From Chloroflexota bacterium (lineage in GTDB: Bacteria; Chloroflexota; Anaerolineae; UBA2200; JACIWT01): a stretch of 64,000 nt of DNA. This document shows, one piece after another, positions 51,816-60,970 of this stretch. Positions within the stretch are counted from its first letter, which is position 1, and each line of letters begins with the position of its first letter. A program made the position numbers and the translations under genes. The DNA lies in NCBI GenBank assembly GCA_014360825.1, contig JACIWT010000001.1:62001-126000 (forward strand), in the 5' to 3' direction. Below the pieces are notes generated by a model that was given only the letters and a program-made list of their open reading frames with translations, did no database searches and had not been told where the DNA came from.

Positions 51816-53363
51816 ATGTTTATGATCGCTTTCGCGAGAGAAAGAGCCAATTGCATTAAGATACCTGCACTGCTCATTCTGGCGGGCGTGCTCTTGTTCA
51901 CATCCTTTTATCGCCTGGATGCCTGGCCTGCGACATGGCAAGATGAAGGCATCATCCTCCAGGCCGCTTGGAACTTAGCGGAGCGGGGTGTTTATGGCCT
52001 GCGTTCGTCTGAGGGCATGCGGCCCTTTGATCCGGCGTTGACCACCGGGCCAACCGTAGTGGTGCCTGTTACCTTGGCTTTTAGATTGTTCGGGATCGGT
52101 CTCATCCCAGGGCGGGCGGTGATGGGTTTATATCTCATATGGACGGTCATCGCTATCTACGCTTTGATGCAGCACTTGTATGATTGGCAAGTGGCTTTGC
52201 TGGCTGCCTTTATGGTGCTGGCCTGCTACACTTACGATGCGAATCTCGTGCAGCGTGGGCGTTATGTGCTCGGTGAGGTACCAGGGTTATGTTTTATCTT
52301 ATGGGGAGCGTACTTCTGGGTAAAGGCACTGTGGGGGACGAGATGCCGTGATGTCGCATTAAGCGGGCTGTTCTTCGGCTTGGCGATTTTGACAAAGGAA
52401 ATTTATATCCTGGTCATGCCAGCGCTCGTGGGATTGTGGTTGCTGGATTCGGCATACTATAAACAGCGACGGCATGCTGTATTCCTTTGGTCCCTCGTGT
52501 TAGCCATCATGCCCTATGCGGGCTGGGTTGTTCTGCGACGCGTCTTGATGGATCCGGAGGCTTTTGCTGCGGCGATGGAGGTGACGCACGATGCGGCGTT
52601 CATCACCGTGGCCATGCCCAAATTAAGTTGGATGTTGAATAGCCTCAAATTCCTGATGCAATCCACTTTCTTCGAATGGTGGTTGCCGGGGCTCATTTAC
52701 GTGTTTGGAGCAAGCCTGGCGCAACGTGATAGGAATGTCGAGCGGCTGTTCTTGCCTGTCTTTGCCTTAGTGTGGCTAGCGTGGTATCTCTTTGTGTCCA
52801 GTGGTTGGTATCGTTATGCGTTCGGTTTGTTGGCAGTGACTCCAGTCTTCGCCGCAGTGCTCTTACGCGACCTGACCAATGCACTTGAGACTTGGTGGAG
52901 GACACACAGTGTACCTACATCTTGGTTAGCGCGGGGCAGTGCGGGCTTAGCGTTAGCGTTTTTGGTTTTCTTCCCACTGCGTAACCGCATCCATACCGTT
53001 GCTACAGCCAGTGAGATGGACACACAAGCCCTGGCATCGTATATTGTGGCGAATATCGTGCCGGGGGAACTCATTGAGTCCTGCGAGTGGGAGGTGGATA
53101 TCTTTGCCCGGGATCATCTCTTCCACCACCCATCTCCACAAGCCATGCGCGATTTCCGAATGGCCAATCTAGGTCGCAACCCGGCGAAAGCATACGACTT
53201 CCAACGGTACAGTCCATCTTATTTGATCGATGGGCACTATTCCAAGATGTTAGGGGTTTACTCGCAGGAATTCTTGGAGGAACATTGCATACTGCTCACC
53301 TCGGTGGGTCGCTATGATCTCTATCGCATCGAGCCGTCTGAAGGCTCTATGCTGAGGAAGTGA
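51816..53363 (+). CDS. GT39-like polytopic glycosyltransferase
   Basis: 515 residues, ATG 51816, 3 nt after the GT2 stop, with a weak GAGAG site. First-loop block: PATWQDEGIILQAAWNLAERG, with a ‘QDE’ acidic pair. The next segment, TYDANLVQRGRYVLGEVPGL, resembles the family's R-x-Y-x-L-x-E region. KEIYILVMPALVGLWLLD and a soluble tail starting ATASEMDTQALASYIVAN follow. About 11 helices. The ~150-residue tail ends with YDLYRIEPSEG. Probably transfers sugar from polyprenyl phosphate outside. Confidence 0.86.
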   Translation: MFMIAFARERANCIKIPALLILAGVLLFTSFYRLDAWPATWQDEGIILQAAWNLAERGVYGLRSSEGMRPFDPALTTGPTVVVPVTLAFRLFGIGLIPGRAVMGLYLIWTVIAIYALMQHLYDWQVALLAAFMVLACYTYDANLVQRGRYVLGEVPGLCFILWGAYFWVKALWGTRCRDVALSGLFFGLAILTKEIYILVMPALVGLWLLDSAYYKQRRHAVFLWSLVLAIMPYAGWVVLRRVLMDPEAFAAAMEVTHDAAFITVAMPKLSWMLNSLKFLMQSTFFEWWLPGLIYVFGASLAQRDRNVERLFLPVFALVWLAWYLFVSSGWYRYAFGLLAVTPVFAAVLLRDLTNALETWWRTHSVPTSWLARGSAGLALAFLVFFPLRNRIHTVATASEMDTQALASYIVANIVPGELIESCEWEVDIFARDHLFHHPSPQAMRDFRMANLGRNPAKAYDFQRYSPSYLIDGHYSKMLGVYSQEFLEEHCILLTSVGRYDLYRIEPSEGSMLRK

Positions 53364-53403
53364 ACGGAACCCGTTGCACAAATTACGGATTGGAGGATAG
53401 AGG

Positions 53404-54210
53404 ATGCGGAAAGCGAGAGATGTTTTCTCGATTGGGGGTATTGCGGAGGACGCCTACATAGGGGATAATGTGGAAATCGGAAAAGGTGTCTCCATTGGCA
53501 GCGGCGCTATTATCCATGATCACGTGTGTATCGGCGATGGCTGCATCATTGGCCCCCATGTCGTTTTGGGTGAGCCATTGGAGGCTCAGTATACTCAAGA
53601 AGGCTACGAGAACCCGCCCACAATTATTGGTGATGGCGCCATCATCCGTTCTGGCACGGTCATTTACGCCGGGACGACTATTGGCCCCGGCTTCCGCAGC
53701 GGACATCAGGCTCTTATCCGCGAGTTTTGCACTTTCGGTGAAGGGTGCAGCGTAGGAACCGCTTCGCAAGTCAGCGAGTACGTGACTTTTGGTGATCATA
53801 GCCGCTTTCACAGTATGGCCTTCTTAGGAGCATATACGACGATTGGCAATTTTGTCTCTGGATATCCCTACGTTATCACTTTAGGCTCTGTACACCCTCC
53901 TTGTCCAGATTGCTGGGAAGCACCTGTCATTGAGGACTTTGTGGTGCTGAGTACCCACGCCATAATCTATCCACGGGTACGAGTCGGCAAAAATGCAGTC
54001 ATTTCTGCGGGAGCTGTGGTTACCCGCGACGTGGCTCCGGGTACGCTCGTGGTAGGTATGCCAGGTCGGGGCATACGCCGCGTGGAAGATATTCGCTGTG
54101 AGAAAGGGATTTATGAACGGGCGTATCCGTGGCAGGAGAATTTCGTGGGCGGCAATTACCCGTGGGAACGCAAAAAAACCAAAGGCGCTGGCGGTATCGG
54201 ACGACGTTAA
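53404..54210 (+). CDS. left-handed beta-helix (hexapeptide) acyltransferase-like protein 1
   Basis: 268 residues; ATG 53404 has a GGAGGATAGAGG region. Many imperfect [IV]-G-x4 hexapeptide turns (IGDNVEIGKGVSIGSG, IGDGCIIGPHVVLG, IRSGTVIYAGTTIGPG) form a left-handed helix. A conserved loop HPPCPDC has a CxxC in the last turns, before FVVLSTHAIIYPRVRVGKNAVISAGAVVTRDVAPGT. The C-terminal MPGRGIR and WQENF are also shared with the next gene. The usual catalytic His of the WbbJ/LacA acetyltransferases is not certain. Likely modifies a nucleotide sugar or lipid sugar as a trimer. Confidence 0.88.
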   Translation: MRKARDVFSIGGIAEDAYIGDNVEIGKGVSIGSGAIIHDHVCIGDGCIIGPHVVLGEPLEAQYTQEGYENPPTIIGDGAIIRSGTVIYAGTTIGPGFRSGHQALIREFCTFGEGCSVGTASQVSEYVTFGDHSRFHSMAFLGAYTTIGNFVSGYPYVITLGSVHPPCPDCWEAPVIEDFVVLSTHAIIYPRVRVGKNAVISAGAVVTRDVAPGTLVVGMPGRGIRRVEDIRCEKGIYERAYPWQENFVGGNYPWERKKTKGAGGIGRR

Positions 54211-54221
54211 GGGGTGCGGAG

Positions 54222-54953
54222 ATGAGTCGGATTGCAGAAGATGCTTGGATAGGGGACAATGTGGAGATCGGTGAGGGTGTCATCATTGGCCCAGGGGCAG
54301 TGATTCATGACAATGTGCGCATAGGTGATTACACAGTAGTCGGGGCCTATGTGACATTAGGCGAACCACTCGCCGCTTTTTACAGTGACCCGAACTACCG
54401 GAACCCTCCGACTATCATCGGCCCCCATTCTGTTTTTCGAACAGGAGCGCGGCTCTATGCCGGGAACACAGTGGGAGCGTACTTCGAAGCCGGGCAGTAT
54501 GCTACTATGCGGGAATACTGCACTTTCGGTGACTATTGTCGGTTCGATGCTTTCGCCCAGACTGACCCTTACGTGACGGCGGGGAATTACTGTCATCTGC
54601 ATTACAAGGTCATCATTGCTTCGTTCAACCTGCTGGAAGACTATGTGGTTTTTTACCCCTACTCAGCAGCGGCGGATTCGATTCACCCACCGTGTGGAGA
54701 GTGTCGACAAGGCTCTCACATCGAGAAATATGTGGTGGTTGGAGCCCACGCCTTGATTTTTCCCGGCCTGCGCATTGGCGAGGGAGCGGTGATCTGCCAT
54801 GGGGCGATGGTGAACAAGAGCGTGCCACCAGGTAGAGTGGTCTCAGGTATACCAGCGAAAGATGTGGGGGCAGCAAGGGCACTGGAATGTGACCGGGATA
54901 TCTATGCCCGCGCTTACCCGTGGCGGATGAACTTGCCGGATTTCCGGCCATAA
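54222..54953 (+). CDS. left-handed beta-helix (hexapeptide) acyltransferase-like protein 2
   Basis: 243 residues; ATG 54222 with GGGGTGCGGAG before it, 11 nt after copy 1. Tandem paralogue of the previous gene with nearly the same order: IAEDAWIGDNVEIGEG, VRIGDYTVVGAYVTLGEPL, NPPTIIG, FEAGQYATMREYCTFG, HPPCGEC, VGAHALIFPGLRIGEG, SVPPGRVVSGIPAKDV, and RAYPWRMN, matching RAYPWQEN of copy 1. The paired CxxC loop is kept. It has fewer loop residues and lacks the basic C-terminal extension. The pair may form a hetero-oligomer. Confidence 0.88.
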   Translation: MSRIAEDAWIGDNVEIGEGVIIGPGAVIHDNVRIGDYTVVGAYVTLGEPLAAFYSDPNYRNPPTIIGPHSVFRTGARLYAGNTVGAYFEAGQYATMREYCTFGDYCRFDAFAQTDPYVTAGNYCHLHYKVIIASFNLLEDYVVFYPYSAAADSIHPPCGECRQGSHIEKYVVVGAHALIFPGLRIGEGAVICHGAMVNKSVPPGRVVSGIPAKDVGAARALECDRDIYARAYPWRMNLPDFRP

Positions 54954-54992
54954 CAGTGATGGGAAGTGATGTAAAGTGCTTGGGTTTGGTCT

Positions 54993-57230
54993 ATGAGTAC
55001 AGGACCTATGCTGCGGCAACCGCCAAATAAACCGTTGGAACGTTTTAGTGCACTACGCCTGTGGATGCCGGGGCTCATCATAGCGATCGGAGCGCTTGCA
55101 TTGCGCCTGTGGTACGTGCTGTTTCGCCCGCAGGTGCAGCCTGTGTGGGATGCGGCACTCTACGATGCGACGGCCATGCGCATCGCAGCCATAATCCGCG
55201 GCAGTAGCATCACACGAGAAACGTTGGTGGAATTAGATGCAGTGTGGCTGAAAGGACCAATTCACCCGCTCGTCCTGGGATTGGTTTACGCTCTCTTTGG
55301 CCATAGTTACACCATCGTGCGCCTCCTACAGGCTCTGCTCGACGCCGGAACATGCTTGGTGCTCTACGCTCTAGGATGTCGGCTGTATGGCAGAAGGGGG
55401 GCCGTTTTCGGTGCTTCCCTGGCTGCGATTTACACCCCCTTTGTGCTTGTCACGGGCACGATCATTCAGGAACCGCTTACCTTTTTTCTGCTTGCGGTTG
55501 CCGTTTATCTTTTGGTGCGCGCGAGCGAGAGCACGCAGGTGTGGGATTTCCTATGGGCCGGGGTGGCATTGGGTCTCGTGGTGCTCTCGCGCGTAGCGTT
55601 GCAGTTCCTGTTCATTGTCTTCTTGCCGGTGGTTGTGTTGGTGTTGTGGCGTAAGGTTACTGCTTTCTGGCGGCATGTGCTGGCTTTTTCGTTGGGCTTG
55701 GTGATCCTGTTAGGTCCGTGGATGTTTCTCACTCAGGCTGTGCAAGGCCGGGTCTCCCTCAGTGGCGGTTATGGCTATGGGTTGGTCTTCTATCGCGGAC
55801 TTTATCTACCGGATGAATGGTGGATTGCCGACGTTATCCCACAGAGCACACAACTGAAGCAGGTGATGGCTGTGCGTGGTCACGTTGAGCCCACGGACGC
55901 AGACTATTGGTCGGCTTATTTCTTGACAGTGCAGCAAAATCCGCTACACGCTTTATCGGTGATGGTTGGGCGACTTTACTACTACTGGCAATACCCATTC
56001 AATCTCTTCGCCCAGCATGTTGTCATGCCCCGGGGGGTGGATATAGCGATTCACCAATTCGTTGTGATAATGGGCGTATTAGGGGCGTTTTTGGGCTTGG
56101 GGGCGCGGCGAGAGCCCCTCTTTCTCATTAGTGTGGTGGTCTATGTTTTAGTGACATTGATGGCTTTCCCACTGGAAATACGCATTGCTATGCCAGCCAT
56201 GCCATTCTTGTGCGTGCTGGCGGGCGGCGCAGTGGACTTTGTGGTAGCATGCTTGGGCGATCTGTGGCGCGGGGACGTGGATTGTAGGAGACGATTTCTG
56301 GATGGTTTGGTTGTGGCGGTAATTGCGTTCGGGCTTTTCTCTTTTCTACCTGTGCCAATTCTCTTGCGTATTGCGCCTGGGCTGGGGCCGGTAGTCGCAC
56401 GCGGATTGACCATCCTGTTGACAGTTTTTCTGGCTGCTACGTTGGCGCGATTAGGTTATCTTGTTCTGTGGACGCGGTTGCCGCGGCGTCGGGCCTTGTT
56501 CATTGCTGGCTTTGGAACGTGCGTGTTCTTAACCCTGTGGCTTTTACATGCACGTGTGGACGGCACGTGGCGGCGGTGGAGCGTGCGCTTGGTTGACAGC
56601 GAGGTGCGTTTGCGCCAGCAGATTGCTTTGCCCGAGGAGTTGGGTCCAGTGAAATGGGCGGCGGTTTTCGTGGACATGAATTCTGGGCCGGGACGAAATT
56701 ATGGCTTAGGTCTGTGGCTAAACGGCAAAGTGCTGGCTTACTGGCCGAACGGTCTGCTCATTGAACAGAGCGGCCCACTGGGCGAGGATTTACAGTATCG
56801 CATCCTGTTGGAGCAACAGCGGCGGCTGCTGGAGGAAGTGCCACAGTGGGTAGTGATACCCGTTGAACCCACACGCCTGAAGAGGCTACGGAGTGTGGTG
56901 CTAGAACTAGGGTTGGGGCCGGCAGGCAATCCCCGCACCGACTACGTCGAGGTCTACGGCGATTACCGTCTGTGGGAGCCTGTGTTCAACGGCCCGTCCT
57001 TCAATGCCCTGGGTGTTACTGAGCGCACATCGTTCTATCGCTACGTGATAGACGGCGAGTATCGGCTGTGGGAAGCCGTTCCGTTTGCTACCGGCTGGCC
57101 GCGTAGCGAGTATGTTGTCTCGTCGGGCTCCTTTGTCGATGATTTGTCGCCTGTGGCGGGCCTGCAAACGGGCCAATATCGTATGTTTATTGTTGCCATG
57201 GGTGAGGATGACGTGATCAGGGTGTATTGA
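54993..57230 (+). CDS. large GT39-like polytopic glycosyltransferase
   Basis: 745 residues, the longest GT-C protein in the window. The first outer loop is QPVWDAALYDATAMRIAAII (W-D, replacing W-DE), then KGPIHPLVLGLVYALFGHSY and GTIIQEPLTFFLLAVAVYLL, which is the family pattern for the branch with ‘QEP’ in the third block. A second set of three helices (VVAVIAFGLFSFLPVPILL and on) follows at ~440-520, then a ~230-residue soluble outer domain (VDMNSGPGRNYGLGLWLNGK onward) rich in Tyr and Trp, maybe a carbohydrate-binding domain. ATG 54993, no strong ribosome-binding site. Confidence 0.86.
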   Translation: MSTGPMLRQPPNKPLERFSALRLWMPGLIIAIGALALRLWYVLFRPQVQPVWDAALYDATAMRIAAIIRGSSITRETLVELDAVWLKGPIHPLVLGLVYALFGHSYTIVRLLQALLDAGTCLVLYALGCRLYGRRGAVFGASLAAIYTPFVLVTGTIIQEPLTFFLLAVAVYLLVRASESTQVWDFLWAGVALGLVVLSRVALQFLFIVFLPVVVLVLWRKVTAFWRHVLAFSLGLVILLGPWMFLTQAVQGRVSLSGGYGYGLVFYRGLYLPDEWWIADVIPQSTQLKQVMAVRGHVEPTDADYWSAYFLTVQQNPLHALSVMVGRLYYYWQYPFNLFAQHVVMPRGVDIAIHQFVVIMGVLGAFLGLGARREPLFLISVVVYVLVTLMAFPLEIRIAMPAMPFLCVLAGGAVDFVVACLGDLWRGDVDCRRRFLDGLVVAVIAFGLFSFLPVPILLRIAPGLGPVVARGLTILLTVFLAATLARLGYLVLWTRLPRRRALFIAGFGTCVFLTLWLLHARVDGTWRRWSVRLVDSEVRLRQQIALPEELGPVKWAAVFVDMNSGPGRNYGLGLWLNGKVLAYWPNGLLIEQSGPLGEDLQYRILLEQQRRLLEEVPQWVVIPVEPTRLKRLRSVVLELGLGPAGNPRTDYVEVYGDYRLWEPVFNGPSFNALGVTERTSFYRYVIDGEYRLWEAVPFATGWPRSEYVVSSGSFVDDLSPVAGLQTGQYRMFIVAMGEDDVIRVY

Positions 57231-57238
57231 GGAGTAGG

Positions 57239-57925
57239 ATGAGTGAGTCGATCTCCATAATCATACCGGCTTACAATGATGAAGGCACTGTAGCGGGTGT
57301 GGTGGGCGAGGCAGTGGATGTGGCTTCGCACCTGGTGTCAGATTATGAGATATTTGTTATCAACGATGGTAGCCGTGATGATACTGGCAAAGTATTGGAA
57401 CAACTGAAGTTGACCACGCCCAATTTGCGAGTCGCGCACCACGAAGTGAATCGGGGGTTCGGCGCTACAATTCGCGAACTTTACCTGGGGGCATGTAAGG
57501 AATTCGTTTTCTCCTCACCGGGTGACGGACAAATACGCCCCGGCGAACTACGCAAGCTCTGGCCCTATCGCCATGATTACGATCTGATCATCGGCCAGAG
57601 GCAGATACGCAATGACCCATGGCAGCGACGTTTCCAATCTTTGGTGTATAATATGCTGATTCGTTTGCTCTACGGAGTCACCATCCGAGATGTGAATAGT
57701 GTCAAACTCTTTCGTCGTTCGTTTGTGGCTGGCATAATTCTGGAGTCCACGACGCCTTTCGTGGATGCGGAACTCTGCATCCGCGTGGCGAAACAAGGCG
57801 GTCGCCTGGGTGTCATACCAATCGAGCACAAGCCGCGTGAATACGGGCGCGGATCAGGGGGCAAATTCTCCGTTATCTGGGAGACTTTCCGTGATGCTAT
57901 CATCATGTGGCCACGGCTACACTGA
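57239..57925 (+). CDS. GT2 glycosyltransferase (polyprenyl-phosphate sugar synthase-like)
   Basis: 228 residues; ATG 57239 follows TGAGGAGTAGG, better than a TTG at 57227. SIIIPAYNDEGTVAGVV, IFVINDGSRDDT (DG), FVFSSPGDGQIRPGEL (here SPGDGQ replaces the usual D-x-D-G-Q), IRDVNSVKLFRRSFV and KPREYGRGSGGKF are present. The expected DxD metal ligand is only partly kept: GDG rather than DADG. Other family members also keep GDG, so it may still be active. Short C-terminus without a membrane helix. Precedes the third radical SAM gene by 40 nt. Confidence 0.9.
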   Translation: MSESISIIIPAYNDEGTVAGVVGEAVDVASHLVSDYEIFVINDGSRDDTGKVLEQLKLTTPNLRVAHHEVNRGFGATIRELYLGACKEFVFSSPGDGQIRPGELRKLWPYRHDYDLIIGQRQIRNDPWQRRFQSLVYNMLIRLLYGVTIRDVNSVKLFRRSFVAGIILESTTPFVDAELCIRVAKQGGRLGVIPIEHKPREYGRGSGGKFSVIWETFRDAIIMWPRLH

Positions 57926-57964
57926 CGGTGGGTTTCACCCTCCGTATTCAAGGGATGGAGAACT

Positions 57965-59128
57965 TTGAGTTTCACTAACTATCTGAAATATGGGAGTCGA
58001 ATATTCTACAAAAGTGGGGCCACGCCTCTCTACTTCGTCTACTTTGTGACTGATTTTTGCAATGCTCGATGCAAACACTGCCTCCTGGCGGAGCATAATC
58101 CGGTGGCGAAGAGCGAAGAGTTGACTATTGATGAGATCGAGAAGGTCTCACGCAGTATGGATGACATGCTGTTCTTTACCCCCACTGGCGGCGAACCCTT
58201 TCTGCGACGAGACCTGGCGGAAATCGTGCGCATTTTCCACAAGAACAACCATGCCCTCAACGTTGGCATCCCTACTAACGGTAGTTTGACTACGCGAGTA
58301 GTAGAGACTACGAGAGAAATGTTGGATACGATGCCTGATATAGACCTGCACATAGATGTTTCCATTGATGGCATCGGCGAAAAACACGATCAAATCCGCA
58401 ATTTTCCCGGCCTTTTCGAACGCGCTATACGTACCTATAAAGAGTTGCGCGATCTGGAACGACACTACCACAACTTTAGTACCTGCGTGGAGATCACTGT
58501 TTCCTCCTTTAACCAAGACGAGTTACTCGAACTGTATGAGTACCTCAAACGGCAGGTAGGTGTGAATACTGTGTTCACATTGCTCACTCGAGGTGCACCG
58601 CGGGATCCCATCGCCAAGGAATTTGATATCCGGCGCTACGAAGAACTGCACGAAGCATTGGAGCGTGACAATAAGGCACTGATCCTCAGTGGCTATTACA
58701 AGATGCCCTTTTCAGATGTGCTGAACGCCTATCGCATTGTGCGCCCGCGGATTATTGCCAAAACCGTCCGCGAGCGACGTTTTCAGATACCATGTTATGC
58801 TGGGTCTCTGGGCGGGGCCATGTTTAGCAAGGGCCAAGTACTGCCATGCGAGTTACACATTGACATGGAACTCGGCAACGTCCGCGATTACAATTACGAT
58901 TTCAGGGCGATTTGGCACAGCCCGCAGGCTGATCAGGCAAGGCGCTGGATACGCGACAACAAATGTTTTTGCACTTACGAGTGTTTCCTGACGATTAACA
59001 TTCTGTTCAATCCGTTGGTTTTGCCAAGCGTTTTTCGCGAGTGGCTAGCGCTTAAGGCTTTTAAGTTGTCTCGACGACTGCAGCCGTCTTCTGTGCAGAC
59101 CCCTGCACCCTCGACCGCGCGAGAGTGA
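57965..59128 (+). CDS. radical SAM/SPASM-domain protein
   Basis: 387 residues, TTG start at 57965 supported by GGAGAAC a few bases before; no ATG is available before the cluster. Radical SAM Cys32, Cys36 and Cys39 (TDFCNARCKHC), GGEP in FTPTGGEPFLRRD, and IDVSIDGIGEKHDQIRN, a common mark of SPASM/PqqE-like enzymes. C-terminal auxiliary-cluster cysteines: IPCYAGSLGG, LPCELHIDME, and NKCFCTYECF. Then a basic amphipathic tail. It sits between two GT2 genes; no precursor peptide is seen. It may modify a lipid or sugar on the glycan. Confidence 0.92.
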   Translation: MSFTNYLKYGSRIFYKSGATPLYFVYFVTDFCNARCKHCLLAEHNPVAKSEELTIDEIEKVSRSMDDMLFFTPTGGEPFLRRDLAEIVRIFHKNNHALNVGIPTNGSLTTRVVETTREMLDTMPDIDLHIDVSIDGIGEKHDQIRNFPGLFERAIRTYKELRDLERHYHNFSTCVEITVSSFNQDELLELYEYLKRQVGVNTVFTLLTRGAPRDPIAKEFDIRRYEELHEALERDNKALILSGYYKMPFSDVLNAYRIVRPRIIAKTVRERRFQIPCYAGSLGGAMFSKGQVLPCELHIDMELGNVRDYNYDFRAIWHSPQADQARRWIRDNKCFCTYECFLTINILFNPLVLPSVFREWLALKAFKLSRRLQPSSVQTPAPSTARE

Positions 59129-59141
59129 GGAGATATCAACT

Positions 59142-59897
59142 ATGTATAAGAATCACACTGTATCAGTGGTGCTCCCATGCTATAACGAGGAAGAGGGCGT
59201 GCGGGCGGTGTTGTCGGATATGCCATCTGTGGTGGATGAGGTCATTGTTGTGGACAATAACAGTACCGATCGCACGGCAGAGGTGGCTCGGTCGTTGGGT
59301 GCACGGGTGATTGAGGAGAAGCGACAGGGCTATGGCGCGGCATACAAAGCAGGGTTTCGGGCCGCAACAGGCGATATCATTGTGACGATGGATGGCGATG
59401 GTACCTATCCGCGCAATTTCATCCCTGTGCTCTTGGATGTGATGTTTGCAGAGGATATTGATTTCATCACCTGTGACCGTACCGGTCACAAGATTGGTCA
59501 GAAGGGGTTCACACTCCGAGTATTGGGCAATTCGATCCTCAACTTTTTCCTGGCCCTGCTGTTTTTCGTGCGGCTCCGCGATTCACAATCGGGGATGTGG
59601 GTCTTTCGGCGGGAGATACTCTCGCTACTCACACTCACAAGCGATGGGATGCCTTTCTCGGAAGAAATCAAGGTGGAGGCATTCACCCATCCTCAGGTAA
59701 GGGCGGAGGAGTTGCCAATTTACTACGTCTCGCGCGTGGGTGACAGCAAGTTAAATATGTGGCGCGATGGGTTTAACAACCTCTTCTTCCTATTCAAAAA
59801 ACGCTGGGAGAGATGGTTCCATGACCGTCGCCCCATTCTTTTCCCGGAAGAGGCAGGCCATTCACAAGAGCATGTGCAAGGAAGTGGAGGGCAATAG
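59142..59897 (+). CDS. GT2 glycosyltransferase (DPM1-like)
   Basis: 251 residues; ATG 59142 follows GAGGAGATAT. VVLPCYNEEEGVRAVLSDM, VIVVDNNSTDRT, VTMDGDGTYPRNFI (DGDG metal site), RDSQSGMWVFRREIL and FSEEIKVEAFTH are seen. The region after the core (YYVSRVGDSKLNMWRDG) has a second charged patch used to recognise the lipid carrier. Membrane-contacting hydrophobic stretch near residue 130 (ILNFFLALLFFV). Expected product: polyprenyl-phosphate sugar for the GT-C enzymes. Confidence 0.92.
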   Translation: MYKNHTVSVVLPCYNEEEGVRAVLSDMPSVVDEVIVVDNNSTDRTAEVARSLGARVIEEKRQGYGAAYKAGFRAATGDIIVTMDGDGTYPRNFIPVLLDVMFAEDIDFITCDRTGHKIGQKGFTLRVLGNSILNFFLALLFFVRLRDSQSGMWVFRREILSLLTLTSDGMPFSEEIKVEAFTHPQVRAEELPIYYVSRVGDSKLNMWRDGFNNLFFLFKKRWERWFHDRRPILFPEEAGHSQEHVQGSGGQ

Positions 59898-60970
59898 TGG
59901 AAGACTACGAACGAGCATACATCGGTAAAAGGGTATTGATCACTGGGGGTCTAGGTTTTATTGGCAGCAATCTGGCTATTCGACTGGTCAACATTGGCGC
60001 GTTGGTCACTGTTGTGGACTCGCTGATACCGGAGTACGGGGGCAACTTGTACAACATAGCTCCGGTGCGCGATCGGGTGGAGGTCAACATCGCGGATGTG
60101 CGTGATGTAAGCAGCATGAACTATCTGGTGCGCTGCCGTGATTACATCTTCAATTTGGCTGGTCAGGTAAGCCACTTAGACAGCATGATAGACCCATATA
60201 CAGACCTAGAGATCAATTGTCGCGCCCAACTTTCCTTCTTGGAGGCTTGTCGCCATAATAACCCAGACGTGAAGGTGATCTTCGCCAGCACACGTCAAAT
60301 TTATGGCGTGCCAGATTACCTGCCCGTGGATGAGAGACACCTGCTGCATCCCACGGATGTAAACGGCATCAATAAAATGGCAGGCGAATGGTACCACATT
60401 TTGTACAATAACGTCTACGGTGTGCGGACTGTATCACTACGACTGACCAACACCTATGGCCCGCGGTTGCTGATGAAGCATTACCGCCAAGGGTTCGTCG
60501 CCAAATTCATCCGGTTCGCCATTGAGAATCGATGCATCGAAATATTCGGCGACGGGCGACAGAGGCGCGACTTCAACTATGTGGACGACGCGGTAGATGC
60601 CTTGCTATGCGCCGGGGCCACAGATGCTACAAACGGGCAGATTTATAATTTGGGGAGCACACCACCCTACAGCCTGATCGAATTTGTTGAAATCCTGCGG
60701 GAGGTCTGTGGCGAGTTGGGTATCGAGAGGCCCTCGTACAGGCTGGTGCCATTTCCGCCCGACCAGAAGCGCATTGACATTGGTGATTACTTTGCCGACT
60801 ACAGTAAAATCCACAAAGAATTAGGTTGGGAACCCAAGGTGGATTTAAGGGAAGGGTTGCGGCGTACGGTTCAGTACTATCTGGAACATAAGGAGCATTA
60901 CTGGGAGGTCGAGCCGGTCAAAGTACCATGCGAGTTGGTGGTGGGGAGGAGCGAGGGGGAGGAGAAATGA
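59897..60970 (+). CDS. NAD-dependent epimerase/dehydratase-like SDR with Asn in place of catalytic Tyr
   Basis: 357 residues; GTG 59897 overlaps the previous stop by one base and lies 6 nt after GGAGG. An extended SDR: GGLGFIGSNLA (residues 17-27, NAD-binding), VVDSLIP, FNLAGQVSHLDSM, ASTRQIYG with Ser131/Thr132, and R-L-T-N-T-Y-G-P-R. The active-site YxxxK position reads N156-G-I-N-K160, so the usual Tyr is Asn. The C-terminal domain (LGSTPPYSLIEFVEIL, LGWEPKVDLREGL) is normal. It resembles UDP-/dTDP-/GDP-sugar 4,6-dehydratases or epimerases, but the real reaction is uncertain; it could be a regulator or another epimerase class. Confidence 0.9.
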   Translation: MEDYERAYIGKRVLITGGLGFIGSNLAIRLVNIGALVTVVDSLIPEYGGNLYNIAPVRDRVEVNIADVRDVSSMNYLVRCRDYIFNLAGQVSHLDSMIDPYTDLEINCRAQLSFLEACRHNNPDVKVIFASTRQIYGVPDYLPVDERHLLHPTDVNGINKMAGEWYHILYNNVYGVRTVSLRLTNTYGPRLLMKHYRQGFVAKFIRFAIENRCIEIFGDGRQRRDFNYVDDAVDALLCAGATDATNGQIYNLGSTPPYSLIEFVEILREVCGELGIERPSYRLVPFPPDQKRIDIGDYFADYSKIHKELGWEPKVDLREGLRRTVQYYLEHKEHYWEVEPVKVPCELVVGRSEGEEK

